64,000 bases of DNA from Cerrena zonata (taxonomy: Eukaryota > Basidiomycota > Agaricomycetes > Polyporales > Cerrenaceae): positions 1-64,000 of the forward strand of contig JASBNA010000026.1 in assembly GCA_038087015.1 (NCBI GenBank), in the 5' to 3' direction. Position 1 is the stretch's first letter. Every line of letters begins with the position of its first letter. The notes beneath the pieces were generated by a model. That model had not been told where the DNA came from. It saw only the letters and a list, made by a program, of their open reading frames with translations, and ran no database searches. Position numbers and translations under genes: made by a program. This document shows, piece after piece, positions 32,740 to 45,000 of the stretch.

Positions 32740-34920
32740 ATGGATACACACTCTCCGGTATGTCTCCGTTCCCGTTTGCTATCCGTGCCCACTCACGACT
32801 TATGATGTTCTAAATAGGATCCCAGCTGTCTCGGTTCTGTGGATATCGAGATGGAGAATTCAGTCGATACTTCCCGGTATGTCTCACGATTCAATTTTTC
32901 TAAGGACATGGCTGAGGCGTTGTATTAATATTTCTGGTCGCCTAGGAATTCTGATGAAGAATCCAAGTATGCCGATGAACCAATGACGTCAGATTCTTGG
33001 TCAACAGCGATCGCCAAGGACTTTGTAGTCTCCTCACATGCTGAAGAGACCACGCGCAATAATATGGCTTGTATCCATCGGATTGGGCCGAAACCGGTCG
33101 ACACCTTGACTCGGGTTGTAAGCGACCCCAATGAGCGGATATTCTATGCTTCGGACAGTGTAGTTATAGTCTACGATAGGTGTGTACTATCCTGTGATAC
33201 CGCATTCCTTGAGACAAACCAAGATACGCAGAGAAGACGATGGTTCGATGGTCGAAACAACCACTCGCGATAGGTGCGGTATACCCTTACATGTCCAGAA
33301 TATCTCGCTCATCTTTTTTCCAATTGTTATGTGGTGTAGGGGACAGGGTGTGGAATGCTCAAGATTTCCCACAGAGATCTACGAACATATCATTGATTAT
33401 GTTGCCGAGAGACCTCACTGTAACGATTTGAGAGACTTTGGGCATTGGAGGTTTCTTACGAGGGCTCTTGCGCATTGTGCCCGGGTCTGTCGAGCATGGG
33501 TACCTCGTGCACAAATGCATCTCTTCTCCGCTATTGATCTCAGCAAAATCCCCCGTTGCAGAGAGACACATCGCGCACTTACTGGTTTTTGGGCTGCTGT
33601 ACAGCGGAAACCCTTCTTGCTTCAGTACAGTACACTTGCTCATACCGCATATGGTAATACCACATAATTCTCATAATGCATTGGCATGTGGAGGGTCCCA
33701 ACTCGGGAGGCGGGGAATTTGGCAGAAATGTGCATATTGCATAATGCATAGCCTTGAGGGCCGATTATGCATTACCACGGAGCAAATTTGGGGGATGGGA
33801 ACGTATTTACCTTCCAAAATTGGTTGTTTCACCTGAGCTATTTCGAAAATCTGATACGAAATCATGAGTATTAATACATATATCACCATAGTACGGCGAT
33901 TGTAACCTCAATCTATGTTAGAATTATAAATTTTTCGTGTATTCTCATGACTAGATTGATGTTAAGCTATTGGTTAGTCACATGATCTTCTAGGCGCCCA
34001 TCCCATATTACATATTTCTCATAATGCATAGGGTTAGGGTGTCTCCCGACGATATGCAGTATGAGCAAGTGTACTGTATATCAAATTCCTCTCTTTAGCC
34101 AATGACAGACAGAAGTCACCACAAACAACTATCCTCAGCTCATACCACATGCCTAGCCTAAAGGCATGCAGCATATTTTTTCTAGAATTGACAAAAGTAT
34201 ATCCATCCCTGTATAGGTTCCCGTCATCTGCCACCTCATTAAAAATCTTGTGGCTTCACTCTTGCCGCACTGGAGATGTCAATCGACTGTGCCAGTTCCT
34301 TACCTCATTCCGATCTCTGTCCATCGTGACTATTACATGGGATCTGGGTCATCCCCTTGGTGGTCGTGATCTCCCACACTTGCAATTCAATCGTTCGAAG
34401 TGCTCTTTGCGGACCTTGGCATTATCGCTTGAACACAATCTACCTGCACTCCTGAAAACCTTCATCAAAGCCCGTCCGTTTGTCTCTCACCTGAGACATC
34501 TTATAGTTTCATATGGTAATTGTTTAAGGACCTCCAACTCACTCCAGGATATCACAGAGCTGCTAGAGCACTGTAGTGAGTCTCTTGAAGAGGTTACTGT
34601 GATTTGGGGATATTGCTCCCAATATCCCATAGATTCTTTATGTATGTAGATTGCAGACACATTTCTGAGCATATCTGGTGCTGATGCTACGATTTCCAGC
34701 TTGCTTCGACCATTCTCTGAGGTCAAAGGTACCAGAAAAGGAGAGGAAACTATTCCCTGACAAGGTTGGGTGTCTCGATGACATTCTTTCCAGGGACATG
34801 TTTCGCTCCTTTCGAAAGCTTCGAATTAGAGCCGAAGTGACACCTATTGGGTTTCCGAAGCTCAAAGAGCGGAAGGTTGACATTGATTTCAGTGGCAAGA
34901 AGGACTCGATACCATACTGA
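32740..34920 (+). pseudogene. F-box gene split by a MITE in its main exon (array copy 6)
   Basis: Exons 32740-32757, 32818-32876, 32946-33179, 33214-33273, 33340-33627 + 34079-34641 and 34700-34920. All phases match copy 7 once the 449-bp MITE and one TA are left out, giving 480 codons. As it stands, translation runs from F-box sequence (FPTEIYEHIIDYVAE..CARVCRAWVPRAQMHLFS) into the MITE and stops at 33667, leaving about 232 aa. That product keeps the N-terminal part and the F-box but lacks all substrate-side repeats. The 3' part is undamaged, so the insertion is probably young. Confidence 0.85.
33628..34076. mobile_element. Tc1/mariner (pogo-like) MITE inside an F-box exon
   Basis: A 449-bp insertion. 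The ends are an 18-bp perfect inverted repeat CAGTACACTTGCTCATAC, extended to about 27 bp with two mismatches. It is flanked by a TA duplication (33626-33627 and 34077-34078). Removing the element and one TA restores the sequence CTTCAGTATATCAA seen in copies 5 and 8. CAGT ends with a TA duplication fit the pogo branch of Tc1/mariner. It encodes no transposase. Internal repeats of the type CATAATGCAT occur several times. Confidence 0.88.
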
Positions 34921-37900
34921 CGTGTAAGTAACCTTCATATGTTGGGTGGCATTTTTTATTTATTGATTCTGTTTTATGGATGTATAGCTGTCAAAGTTTG
35001 TTTGGATTGACTCAAAGGCACGGTTGACTATGTTCAACTTGATTCTTTTCTGATTTCTTCATATTGCACCTACTGTACTGCCACCACTGAGGATTTTCGC
35101 TACACCTGCCGATTGATTTTACCCCTCACTACCTCCTCGTTTTATGTCGTGTTTGTATTTTTATCCCCACTCCAACCTTTCGTTCCCTGTGTTTTTGCTA
35201 AAAAGATATATTTATTACTGTATTTCACACAAAGTCCTACAAAATCGAGAAGTTGATAAGGGATCATGTTGAAGACAGAAAACAAATGTTTAGATCAGCG
35301 GTTAGGGAAAGAGGAATATGCCCTTGGAAATCATATGTCATGATCGCGGGATGACCACGCGTGAATAAGGGTGTTGAGATCTGTAAGCTGGCCGACTTGG
35401 ATGGAGTGACGGACATCCAGAAGCCTACAGGGTGGTAGAGTACGGCTAGGACGCACGGCTGTAGGAAGTATGAGGAACGACGATTCACGGACCTAGCAGA
35501 CGAAGGATTCAAGACATCAATAGAACAGGAGTGATAGGTCGATGGAGTTTACCAAGCTGCGTTCCCGTGAATACAAGGGACCCCAGGTCGATAACATTTC
35601 TTGCGAGTGGGCCAGTGTAAATGGATTTCAATAAGAAGCACGCATGCTTATTCGTTCAGCTCGCTAACGTCCAACTCTGTCAATGCACCATGTTACGTAG
35701 AGGGATGGAAATTGATAACTGTTGTCGAGCGAGGTGTCATTTTAAGCGATGAATGGATCTATTCTCCGTTTGGGAGACAGCATACACGCAAATATATTTG
35801 TTTCTTGAAGAAGTATTGACATTCATCCAGGGGGACTGGAGTAGAGACGCGAGTCTGGGTCTCAAGGCAAATCCCAAATGACAATACGGACTGATGTCGC
35901 ACTGACAAGCAAAGGTGCATGTGGACGAATCGTATCTCTCAAGATGTTGACAAAGTCAAGACTACGAACGAAGACGGGGTTTCTAGAATCAAGGAGTTGA
36001 GGGTAAGTGGGTATATGCCACCGAGAACGCAATCTGTCATAAGCAAAAGATCATGATATGGGCCAGACGCCGTTCGAATAAAGTGGAGTATGTAAACAAG
36101 AACGTAGATGGGGGAGGTAGTCCTCGTCGCAGCCTCTGGTTCGTTTTGATGCCTTGCGTGAACGGACCATACGAAGAAGGTTTTTGGTATAGTCTACGAA
36201 AAAGGCCGGGTGATGAATTGCATAAACTGACTTACGAGCGGAGGCTCAGGGAATGTCATCTTTATCTCGACCGACCCTTGCTAGTACACCATGGCTGTCT
36301 TCGCAGCATTGTTGAGAACCGACGAGAGAAGTTAAAATAACACGACTAGGAAGTCACTAGCGGTTATCACACGCTTCTGCGATGTGCGAGAGAAAGCGAG
36401 AGAATTGATCGTACTCACAGAGAAAAAGTCATCTTTCCTGCTATCTATCCTTAGATCTTCGCGGTACGTACTCCAATCTTCACGTTTTGTTTGGCCGAGG
36501 TCGTTTTTTTGCTAGACAGTCAGATTACCTAATGAGTAGTCAGGATGGAAACGGGGACAGCAAGAGGTAACGAGGTTGAGTAGTTCGTGTAGGACTGGCG
36601 ACGGAATGTGTTGGATTACCTTGATTGGACGGGAACGCTAGGCGGCAGAGAAGATGCGGGCTTTCGCCGTAGTATAGCAGATTGGGGTGGTGTATATTGC
36701 AGTGGGACAAGAATGGATGCGAGTAGACTGCTAGAGGTGAAGCGGTGACATCGAGATGAGGTTTCCGGATTAAGTGATGGGGTTTGGCTAACTTGGATAG
36801 GAAATGCGGCATAGAGAGGGTTGTGTCATGGTAAGGGACCAGGAGTGGTATCTAAGATGCGGGACCGGAGGTGAATGCGGTATGCTTTAGAATGAGATAG
36901 TCACAAGCAGGAGGACAAGATACTGGAGTTTGAGAGTGAATTGAATGATCGAAACGTGTCTATAGTGAGAACCTTGAACGACTCGTGTCTGCGAGTACAT
37001 ATGATATGTTATTAGAGTTCGAGTCCATAGCGTGTTGAGAAACCTTGTACCGTGAAGATCAACACGCCTGCTTGTTGACTTTGACAGGTGGACCTGTTTT
37101 GAAGGGCAGGGGAACTCGAAGAAGAGTATCAAGCGAGACATTGTTAAAGCTGTGGGGGATAGAATGTCGACTCTAGATTTCGAGCTCCAAATTGCGGCAC
37201 TAACGAAGACGAAGGACCGAAACGATGACGAGCGCGAGCACGTTTGTTTCTCATAGATTTGGGGAATACAAGATGAAGGATGGACTCCGGGAGTGGGGAC
37301 ATGGTGTAGTAATTATGACGTATACGGGCCCAAGCCGAGGTGGTCTGATGTACGCTCCAGTTATACTGGTAAGCGGAGATGGGGGTAGAAAACCTGTGAA
37401 GACTGGGGGAGGGAGTAGGAGCGAATATGCCAATGGCATATACGAGCAGAAAGGTGCGTGTGGATGAGGTGTATCTCTCGAGATGTTGACAAACAATACC
37501 ATTGAGGATGGGTTCTCTAGGATCGAGCAGTCGGGGTAAGTAGTTATATGCGACCGAGAACGCTATCCGTTAGAAACAAATGATACCATTCGATACGGGC
37601 CAGAATAAGATCGAACATGTAAACAAGAGCGTAGATAGAAGAAGTAATCTTCGTCGTAGTGTCTGGTTCGATTTAATGTCTTGTGTAAACGGACCATACG
37701 AGGATCAGGTTTTCGGTATACTCGACGAAGTGAGGGAGTGGGTGATGAATTGCATAAAATGACTTACGAGGGGAGGCTCGGGCGATAGCATCTTTAACTT
37801 GATCGTTTCGACACTCGCAACTGCACTGCAGCTGTTTTCGTAACGTTGTTGAGAACCGACGAGAGAAGTTAAAATAACACGACTAGGAAGTCGCTAGCGG

Positions 37901-39125
37901 TTATAACACGCTTCTGCGATGTGCGAGAGAAAGTAAGAATTGGTCGTACTCACAGAGAAAATCCTCTTTCGTATATCTACCCTTGGGTCTTCACAGTACT
38001 CCGGTCTTCACAATGGGGTTCCGTCGAGATCATTCTTTGCTGGATGATCAAAATACCTAACAGGTACCCGAGTTAGAGTAATTTGCATTCACTTAGGTGA
38101 GTAGTCGCGATAGGAATGAAGACAGCCAGTGGGCGAGAGGTACCGCGATTGGGTAGTTCGTGTAAGACTGGAGACGGAAGTTATACATTGATTGGTGCCG
38201 GGGACGCTAGCTGGCTTTGGTAAGGATACAGTGGTAAAGCAGTTCGAGGTGACTTCTTTGAAGGAGAAAATCGAGACAAAGTGGACGTTGTAAGAGGGAA
38301 AGAGTTCACTAGAGCGGGCTGCCACAACCACAACAATGACCCTGAGATGTGGATGTCCAGAGAAAGTGATATGCTGCGGTCGACTTGAAAAGAGAGAAGA
38401 AGGGGGATGCTGTATAGATAGAGTCATGTCGTTGGGAGTGGTTTCTAAGATGCGAGACCGGAGGTGAATACTGTATGGTGGAGAATGAGAATCACAATCG
38501 GAAGGAGGATGACATACCAGAGTTTGAGAGCATGAAGCAAATGATCGAAATGTGTTTAGAGCGAGAACCTTGAATGACTCGTGTCTGCGAGTACGTATGA
38601 GGTGTTATGGGAGTTTGAGTTCGTAGCGTGTCCAGGAATCTTGTATCGTGAGGATGAACACGCATGCTCGTTGAAAGGTCAACTCTTACGGGTGCATCCG
38701 TTTTGAAGGACAGGAAGACCCGAAGAATATCATCAAACGAGACATCGTTAAAGCTATGGAGGATAAAACGTCACCTTTAGGTCCTGAATTCCAAGTTCCA
38801 GCATTATAGAAGACGAAGAAGTGAGCACATTTTTTTCTCTCAGATTCGGGAATACAAGACGAAGGATAGGCTTCGAGAGGTCTAGACAGACAAAAGGCGT
38901 TGGGTGGAGACATGGCGTAGTAACCATGACGTATACGGCTTTCAAGACGAGGTGGTCTGATGTTAGTCTGATGTACGCTCCAGCTGTACTATATAAGGCG
39001 GGGGCAAGAGACCTGTGAAGACTGGGAGAGAGTACGAGGGCAGATGGTACGAGCAGAAAGGCACTAGGTGGTCCGAGGACATAGACGGAGGCAGATTCGG
39101 AGGCGGGGGCAAGCAAGCATGCTGG
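34921..39125. repeat. Downstream module of F-box copy 6 with internal tandem duplication
   Basis: About 35250-35900 matches the regions downstream of copies 7 and 8. From about 35900 to 39010 two copies of roughly 1.55 kb follow one another (about 35900-37450 and 37450-39010), where copy 7 has one. Recognisable repeated landmarks are near 36060/37590 ('gggccaga..'), 37060/38660 ('gaacacgc..gct') and 37345/38965 ('gatgtacgctccag'). Short protein-like stretches recur (..SPRRSLWF..CVNGPYEE), but no complete gene closes. Confidence 0.55.
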
Positions 39126-39159
39126 CCAATAGGAATTCGTCGATCAAATATGCCACGTG
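39126..39159 (+). promoter_or_regulatory. CCAAT plus CACGTG (E-box) element
   Basis: CCAAT at 39126-39130 and CACGTG at 39154-39159, then TCGAGCTCCGGATTTCCC and repeated CTCTCACT. Nearly the same block occurs at 44975 and 61837, marking equivalent points of three tandem units. Confidence 0.5.
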
Positions 39160-40462
39160 TCGAGCTCCGGATTTCCCGGCCATGACATCTCCAACTCTCA
39201 CTCTCACTCTCGCTCTCGACTACTATGGATTTTTCTGACCCTCCATTCCAGGCCAGCTCTGATACGTCGAGCCTAGGATGACAGGACTTGAAGCTGAAGC
39301 GTAGACATCCCATCTCCTCATATACAAGCGCTATCCTCTTGCTATGTCGTTCTACACTCTGGCCACTTCCAACGTCCTCACTCTGCTTCAGCATGGATTC
39401 TGTGCTTGCTGCGGGGAGAAAATCTCTATGCCCTTCTCCTGAACAACCTTTCTGTAGAAACCTACCTACTTCGACGACAGCTAATGTCTCCATCCGGGTC
39501 GAGCGTCAACCCCTCGATCGGAATGGTGTTGAATTGAAAGTCCTCAATGTCGAGTTTTTCATCGACCGATAGGAGCTCGTAGAAGGTTACCACCCAGTCC
39601 CTAGCGACTCGAATCCAGGTAAATGACACCTCCGCATACTCGCTTCAACAGAATCCCCGATCGACGTCGCTATTGCCAGCGTTCTATCGTGGAACTGCTA
39701 TTTTCTGCATCATCTCCATCCGTCTATGAGCCATAAATTGTTTCGTACATCTTTCATCTATTACTGCATCCCGGTAATTGACATATAACTACCCCGATTT
39801 CACTTGCCACTGTCTTTTTTCTCGCACATATCCTCGGAATATCTGGTCAGGTCGTCTGCCTTCCAGCGTGGACTGATCTTCGTACCCAAGACTTTACATG
39901 ATGGGTTTATGAGAGGGAACCAATACAGGTACAAGGAGTACAAATGCACGAGAGCTGAGGACGGCGGGAGATTATACTATATGTACTATTGGTGAGTGGA
40001 TATTCTCAAATCCCCTCGGTCAAGTCGATTGAATTTAAATGTCTTGAGGAGGCACCGGGTTGGTTGGTAGTTGGTATATATGCAGGCTGTACCTGTCAGC
40101 AATTACACATGTTCCGTACTGGCCGGTGCGAAGCAATCGAGCTTCGACGAACCTATTAGAAACCTAAAGTTGCTCGTGGTGCTTGGGAAGTCCTAGTCCT
40201 AGTCACGGTGGGCCGCCGGTCGAGAGGATTGTGGTGGGTCGTATAGTCTCAACGCTATGGATTTGGACATCGTATGTGCTCTCGTGCAGGGCAAGAACAC
40301 CCGGAAAGATGTTCGCTTGTTCTCAAAGTCTTGTACCATCGTTCTCCGCTAGCAATAGGGGGGCTGTGTTGAAGTCTAATATGGAGAGATTGCCATCCGT
40401 GGCTTTGGAATGGAAGAGATGTTGTTGGGCAAGCACCGCCTGCCCACAGTTATGAGGAAGAT

Positions 40463-40481
40463 CGCTAGTGGCATGTACAGG
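40463..40481 (+). promoter_or_regulatory. Conserved GCTAGTGGCATGTACAGG motif, F-box copy 7
   Basis: Member of the motif set, about 87 bases before the ATG of the intact copy 7. Confidence 0.4.
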
Positions 40482-40567
40482 TATATCACTGCTCTGCGTA
40501 TTAGTATCCACCGCTTGCCCATCGATTCCCTCCTCTCCTTCCCATTGACACGCACCCCTCAATTATA

Positions 40568-42316
40568 ATGGACACCCTCACTCTGGTATGTCTTCATTCT
40601 TGTTCTCTATCTTGGTCAACTCATGACTTGTGATGATCTAAACAGGATCCCAGCTGTCTCGGTTCTGTGGACATCGAGATGGAGAATTCAGTTGCTACTT
40701 TCTGGTACGTCTCGCTGTTCAATCTCTTCAGATTCTTTGTATTCAATTTTCTGACTGGCTAGGGACAATGAAGGTTCTACGGACGGTGATGAACCGGGGA
40801 CACCAGAGTCTTGGTGTACAGCGATCGATAGTAACCCTCTTGCCTCCCCACACGCTGAAGGGACCGCCTGCAACCATATTCCTTGTATCCAGCGGATTGA
40901 GCCGAACACCGACGATTCCTTGGCTCTGGTTGTGAGCGACTTCAATAAGGGAAAATATAATAGCATCCTTGATGCTTCGGACAGTGCGGTTACAGTCTAC
41001 GATAGGTGTGTACTACCCTGTGTTACCCGCAACGATGCTGATACTTTGATCCTGGAGGCAGACCAAGAGACGAAGAGAAGACAGTGTCTCGATGGTCGAA
41101 ACGACCACTGGCGATAGGTGTGGTATACCCTTGCATGTCCAGAATATCCTATTCATCTGTTTGCCAATTGTTATGTGGTCTAGGCGACAGGATGTGGCAC
41201 GTTCTTCAAGATTTCCCACAGAGATCTATGAACGTATCATTGATTACGTTGCCGGGGAACCTCACTTTGGCGGTTTGAGACACTTTGCGCATTGGAGGTG
41301 TCTTGTGAGGTCTCTTGCGCGTTGTGCCCGAGTCTGCCGAGCATGGGTACCTCGTGCACAAATGCATCTCTTCTACGCTATCGATATCGGAAAAACCGTC
41401 TCTCTCACAGGTACAGATCTTGAACTTACTAGTTTTCGGGCTGCTGTACAGCGGAAACCCTTCTTGCTTCCATATATCAAATTCCTCCGTATAACCAATG
41501 ACAGCCTGAAGCCATCACAGATAACTATCCTCAGCTCATACCACATGCCTAGCCTAAAAGTATGCAGCATATCATCCCTGAACTTGGCAAAAGTGCATCC
41601 ATCCCTGTATAGGTTCCCATCATCTGCCACCTCATTACAAACCTTGTGGCTTCACGCTTGCAAGACTAGAGATGTCAATCAACTGTGCCGGTTCCTTACC
41701 TCATTCCGATCTCTGTCTATTGTGGCTATCACATGGCTTCTGGATAATGATAACACCCTCAGTGGTCGTGATCTCCCACACTTGCAATTCAATTGTTCGA
41801 AGTGCTCTTTGCAGACCTTGGCATTACCACTTCAACACAATCTATCTGCACTCCTGAAAACCTTCATCAAAGCCCGTCCCTTTGTCTCTCACCTGAGACA
41901 TCTTATACTTAAATATCCTCCTGGTATCAGGTCCTCACTCCGGGATCTCACAGAGCTGCTAGAGCACTGTAGTCAGTCTCTTGAAGAGGTCACTGTGATA
42001 TTGGGAGAGTGGCTAAATTATCTGGACATTGTTGTATGTATGTAGATTCTAAATACACTTCTGGGTATACTTGGTGCTGATGCTTCAATTTCTAGCTTCT
42101 TTGTGCATCTATCTGGGTCTAAATCCATCAGAAGAAGAGATAAGACTATTCTCTGATATGGTTAAGTGTCTTGATGATACTCTTTCCCAGGAAATGTTTC
42201 ACACCTTTCGAAAGCTTCGGATTAGAGCCAAAGTGAACCCTATTGTGTTTCCGAAGCTCAAAGAGCAGAAGGTTGACATTGATTTCAGTGACAAGAACGA
42301 CTCGATATCATACTGA
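40568..42316 (+). CDS. F-box/leucine-rich-like protein, intact (array copy 7)
   Basis: Exons 40568-40585, 40646-40704, 40763-41005, 41058-41117, 41184-42037 and 42096-42316 give a closed 484-aa frame, ATG to TGA. N-terminal part, residues 1-126: MDTLTL, DIEMENSV, PESWCTAID, RIEPNTDDSLALVVSD, SILDASDSAVTVYDR, then a basic stretch. F-box from about residue 137: FPTEIYERIIDYVAG..CARVCRAWVPRAQMHLFY. Repeat region: SSYHMPSLKVCSISSL, PSLYRFPSSATSLQTLWL, QLCRFLTSFRSLSIVAI, HLQFNCSKCSLQTLAL, ARPFVSHLRHLIL, LLEHCSQSLEEVTVILG. C-terminal exon, residues 412-484: CLDDTLSQEMFHTFRKLRIR, FPKLKEQKVDIDFSD. Likely an SCF-type substrate adaptor (inferred). This is the best reference member for reading the damaged copies. 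Confidence 0.87.
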
Positions 42317-44974
42317 CATGTAAGTAACTTTTGTACCTTGAGTGGCATTTTGAATTTATGAATCTGGATTTATGGATGTATAGCTGTCAAACTCCATTTG
42401 GATTGACTCAAATACACAGTTGACTATGTCCAACTTGATTCTTTTCTGATTTTTCATATTACACCTACTGTACTGCCACCACCGAGGATTTTCACTACAC
42501 CTGCCAATTGATTTTCCCTTCACTACCTCCTCATTTTATGTTGTGTTTGTATTTTTATCCTCACTCCAACCTTTCATTCCCCATGTTTTTGCTAAAGAGA
42601 TACATTTATTACTATATTTCACACAAAGTCCTACAAAATCGAGAAGTTGATAAGGGATCATGTTAAAGACAGAAAACAAATGTTTAGACCGGCGGTTGGG
42701 GAAAGAGGAATATGCCCTTGGAAACCATACCTCGTGATTGCGGGACAACCACACTTGAATAAGGGTGTTGAGATCTGTAAGCTGGCCAACTTGGATGGAG
42801 TGACGGACATCCAGAAACCCCCAGGGTGGTAGAGCACGGCTAGGACGCACAACTGTAGGAAGTATGAGGAACGACGATTCACGGACCTAGCAGACGAAGG
42901 ATTCGAAACGTCAATAGAACAGAAGTGATAGGTCGATGGAGCTTACCGAGTTACATTCTCGTAAATACTATTACAAGGGATCCCGGGTCGATAATATTTC
43001 TTGCGGGTGACCAATGTAGACAAATTTCAATAGTGAGAACAGGTAAATATGCTCATTCGTTCGGCTCGCTAACGTTCAATTCCATCAATGCACCATATTA
43101 CGTAGAGACACAGAAATCGATAAGTGTTGTCGAGTGAGGTGTCATTTTAAGCAATGAATCGGATCTATTCTCCGTTTGGGAGATAGCATACATGCGAAAA
43201 TCTTTGTTTCTTAAAGAAGCATGGATGTTCATTCAGGGGGACCGGAGTAGAGACGCAAGTCCGAGCTTCATGTCAAATAAAAATGACGATGCGGACTGGT
43301 GTCGCACTAACAAGCAAAGGTGCGTGTGGACAAGTTGGATCTCTCAAGACGTTGAAAGGGCAACAAACGAAGCCATTAAGCTAGGATACGAACGAGGATG
43401 GGTTTTCTGGGATCGAGGAGGCGAGGGTAAGTGGTTAAATGCCACCGAGAACGCCATCTATTAGGAGCAAAATATACCATTCATGATACAGGTTAGACAC
43501 TATCTGAATACAGTCGAGCATGTTAACGAGAGCGTAGATGGGAAAGATAGTCCTCGTCGTAGTGTCTGGTCGAATTTGATATCTTGCGCGAATGGACCAT
43601 ATGAAGAAGATCAGGTTTTCGGTATGTGGGTGATGAATTGTATAAAATGATTTATGAGGGGAGGCTCAGGCGACCTTGACCTCGATCGTTCGGACACTCG
43701 CAACTGCACTGCGGCTGCCTTCGTAACGTTGTTGAGAACCGATAAGAGAAGTTATGATAACACAACTAAGAAGCCGGTAGCGGTCATTACACGCTTCTAC
43801 GACATGCGAGAGAAAGTAAACATTGATCGTACTCAGAGAACAAGTCCTCTTTCCTGTTATTTATCCTAAGGTCTTCGCGGTACTCCAGTCTTCACATTCG
43901 GTTTCGTCTAGATCGTTCTTCGCCGGACGATCAAAGTACGTGATGGGTGAGTGGTCGCGATGGGAATGAAGACAGCCAGTGGGTAAGAGGCACCGCGATT
44001 GAGTAGTTCGTGTAGGACCGGAGATGGAAGTTATGTTGTAGATTGATTACTGAGGATGCTAGGTGGCATCGAAGTGGTATAGCAGTTCGGGGTGGCGTCT
44101 TCGGAGGAGAGAGGAGAAAATGGAGACAAAGTAGACGTTATAAGAGGGACAGGGTTCACAAGAGCGGGATGTCACGACCACAGCGATGACCCTGAGATGT
44201 GGGTTTCCGAAGAAAGTGGTATGGTGTGGCCGACTTGAAAAGAGAGAAGGGGGATGCTGTAGAGAGAGAGTTGTGTCGTTGACTACAGGGTTAGGAGTGG
44301 TTTCTAAGATGCGAGAGCGGAGGTGAATACTGTGCGCTGAGGAATGAGAATTACGATCGGAAGAAGGATGACATACCGGAGTTTGAGAACATACAGCAAT
44401 GATGGAAACGTTTATAAAGTAAGAATCTTGAACGACTCGTATCTACATATAAAGTATTAGTATTAGAGCGTGTCCAGGAATCTTGTATCGTGAATGAGCA
44501 CGCATGCTCATTGACCTTTACAGGTGCACCTGTTTTGAAGGACAGGGGAACTCGAGAAATATTATCAAGAGAGACATCGTTAAGGCTGTGGAGGATAAAG
44601 CGTCGACTCTAGGTTCTGAATTCCGAATTCCAGCATTAAAGAAGATGAAGAAGCGAGCGATGACGAGCGCGAGCACATTTGTTTCTCAAAGATTCGGGGG
44701 ATACAAGACGAGAGGTCTTGACAGACAGAAGGCGTTGGGTGGAGACATGGCGTAGTAACCATGACGTGTACGGCTTTCAAGACGGGGTAGTCTGATGTGC
44801 GCTCCAGCTGTACTAGAAAGGGCGGGGAAAAGAGACCTGTGAGGACTGGGAGAGAGTACGAGGACAGATGACTCGAGAAGACTTAGAAAGGGGCTAGGTG
44901 GCCCTTGGTGAATCGTACGTGGAGAGGACATGCACAGAGACAGACTCAGAGACGTGAGCAAGCAAGCATGCTGG
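42317..44974. other. Downstream module of F-box copy 7, no firm gene
   Basis: Closely follows 34921-39125 but with a single copy of the 1.55-kb segment. Protein-like pieces on the plus strand (..VEHVNESVDGKDSPRRSVW..) and on the minus strand (VMVTTPCLHPTPSVCQDLS near 44700-44760) recur in other units. I could not connect them into a gene. Confidence 0.45.
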
Positions 44975-45000
44975 CCAATCGGAATCAACTATGCCACGTG
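44975..45000 (+). promoter_or_regulatory. CCAAT plus CACGTG (E-box) element
   Basis: CCAAT at 44975-44979 and CACGTG at 44995-45000. Same flanks as the block at 39126 but with an 8-bp shorter gap. Confidence 0.5.

Larger units (their letters stand above)
39126..44974 (+). repeat. Tandem segmental duplication unit containing F-box copy 7
   Basis: The unit is 5.85 kb from one CCAAT/CACGTG block to the next. Order: E-box block, upstream module (39160-40460), F-box gene (40568-42316), downstream module (42640-44974). The next unit (44975-61836) has the same order and would be about 7.0 kb without its gypsy element; a third begins at 61837. Boundaries are set by me at the E-box block; the true duplication endpoints may differ. 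Confidence 0.6.
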
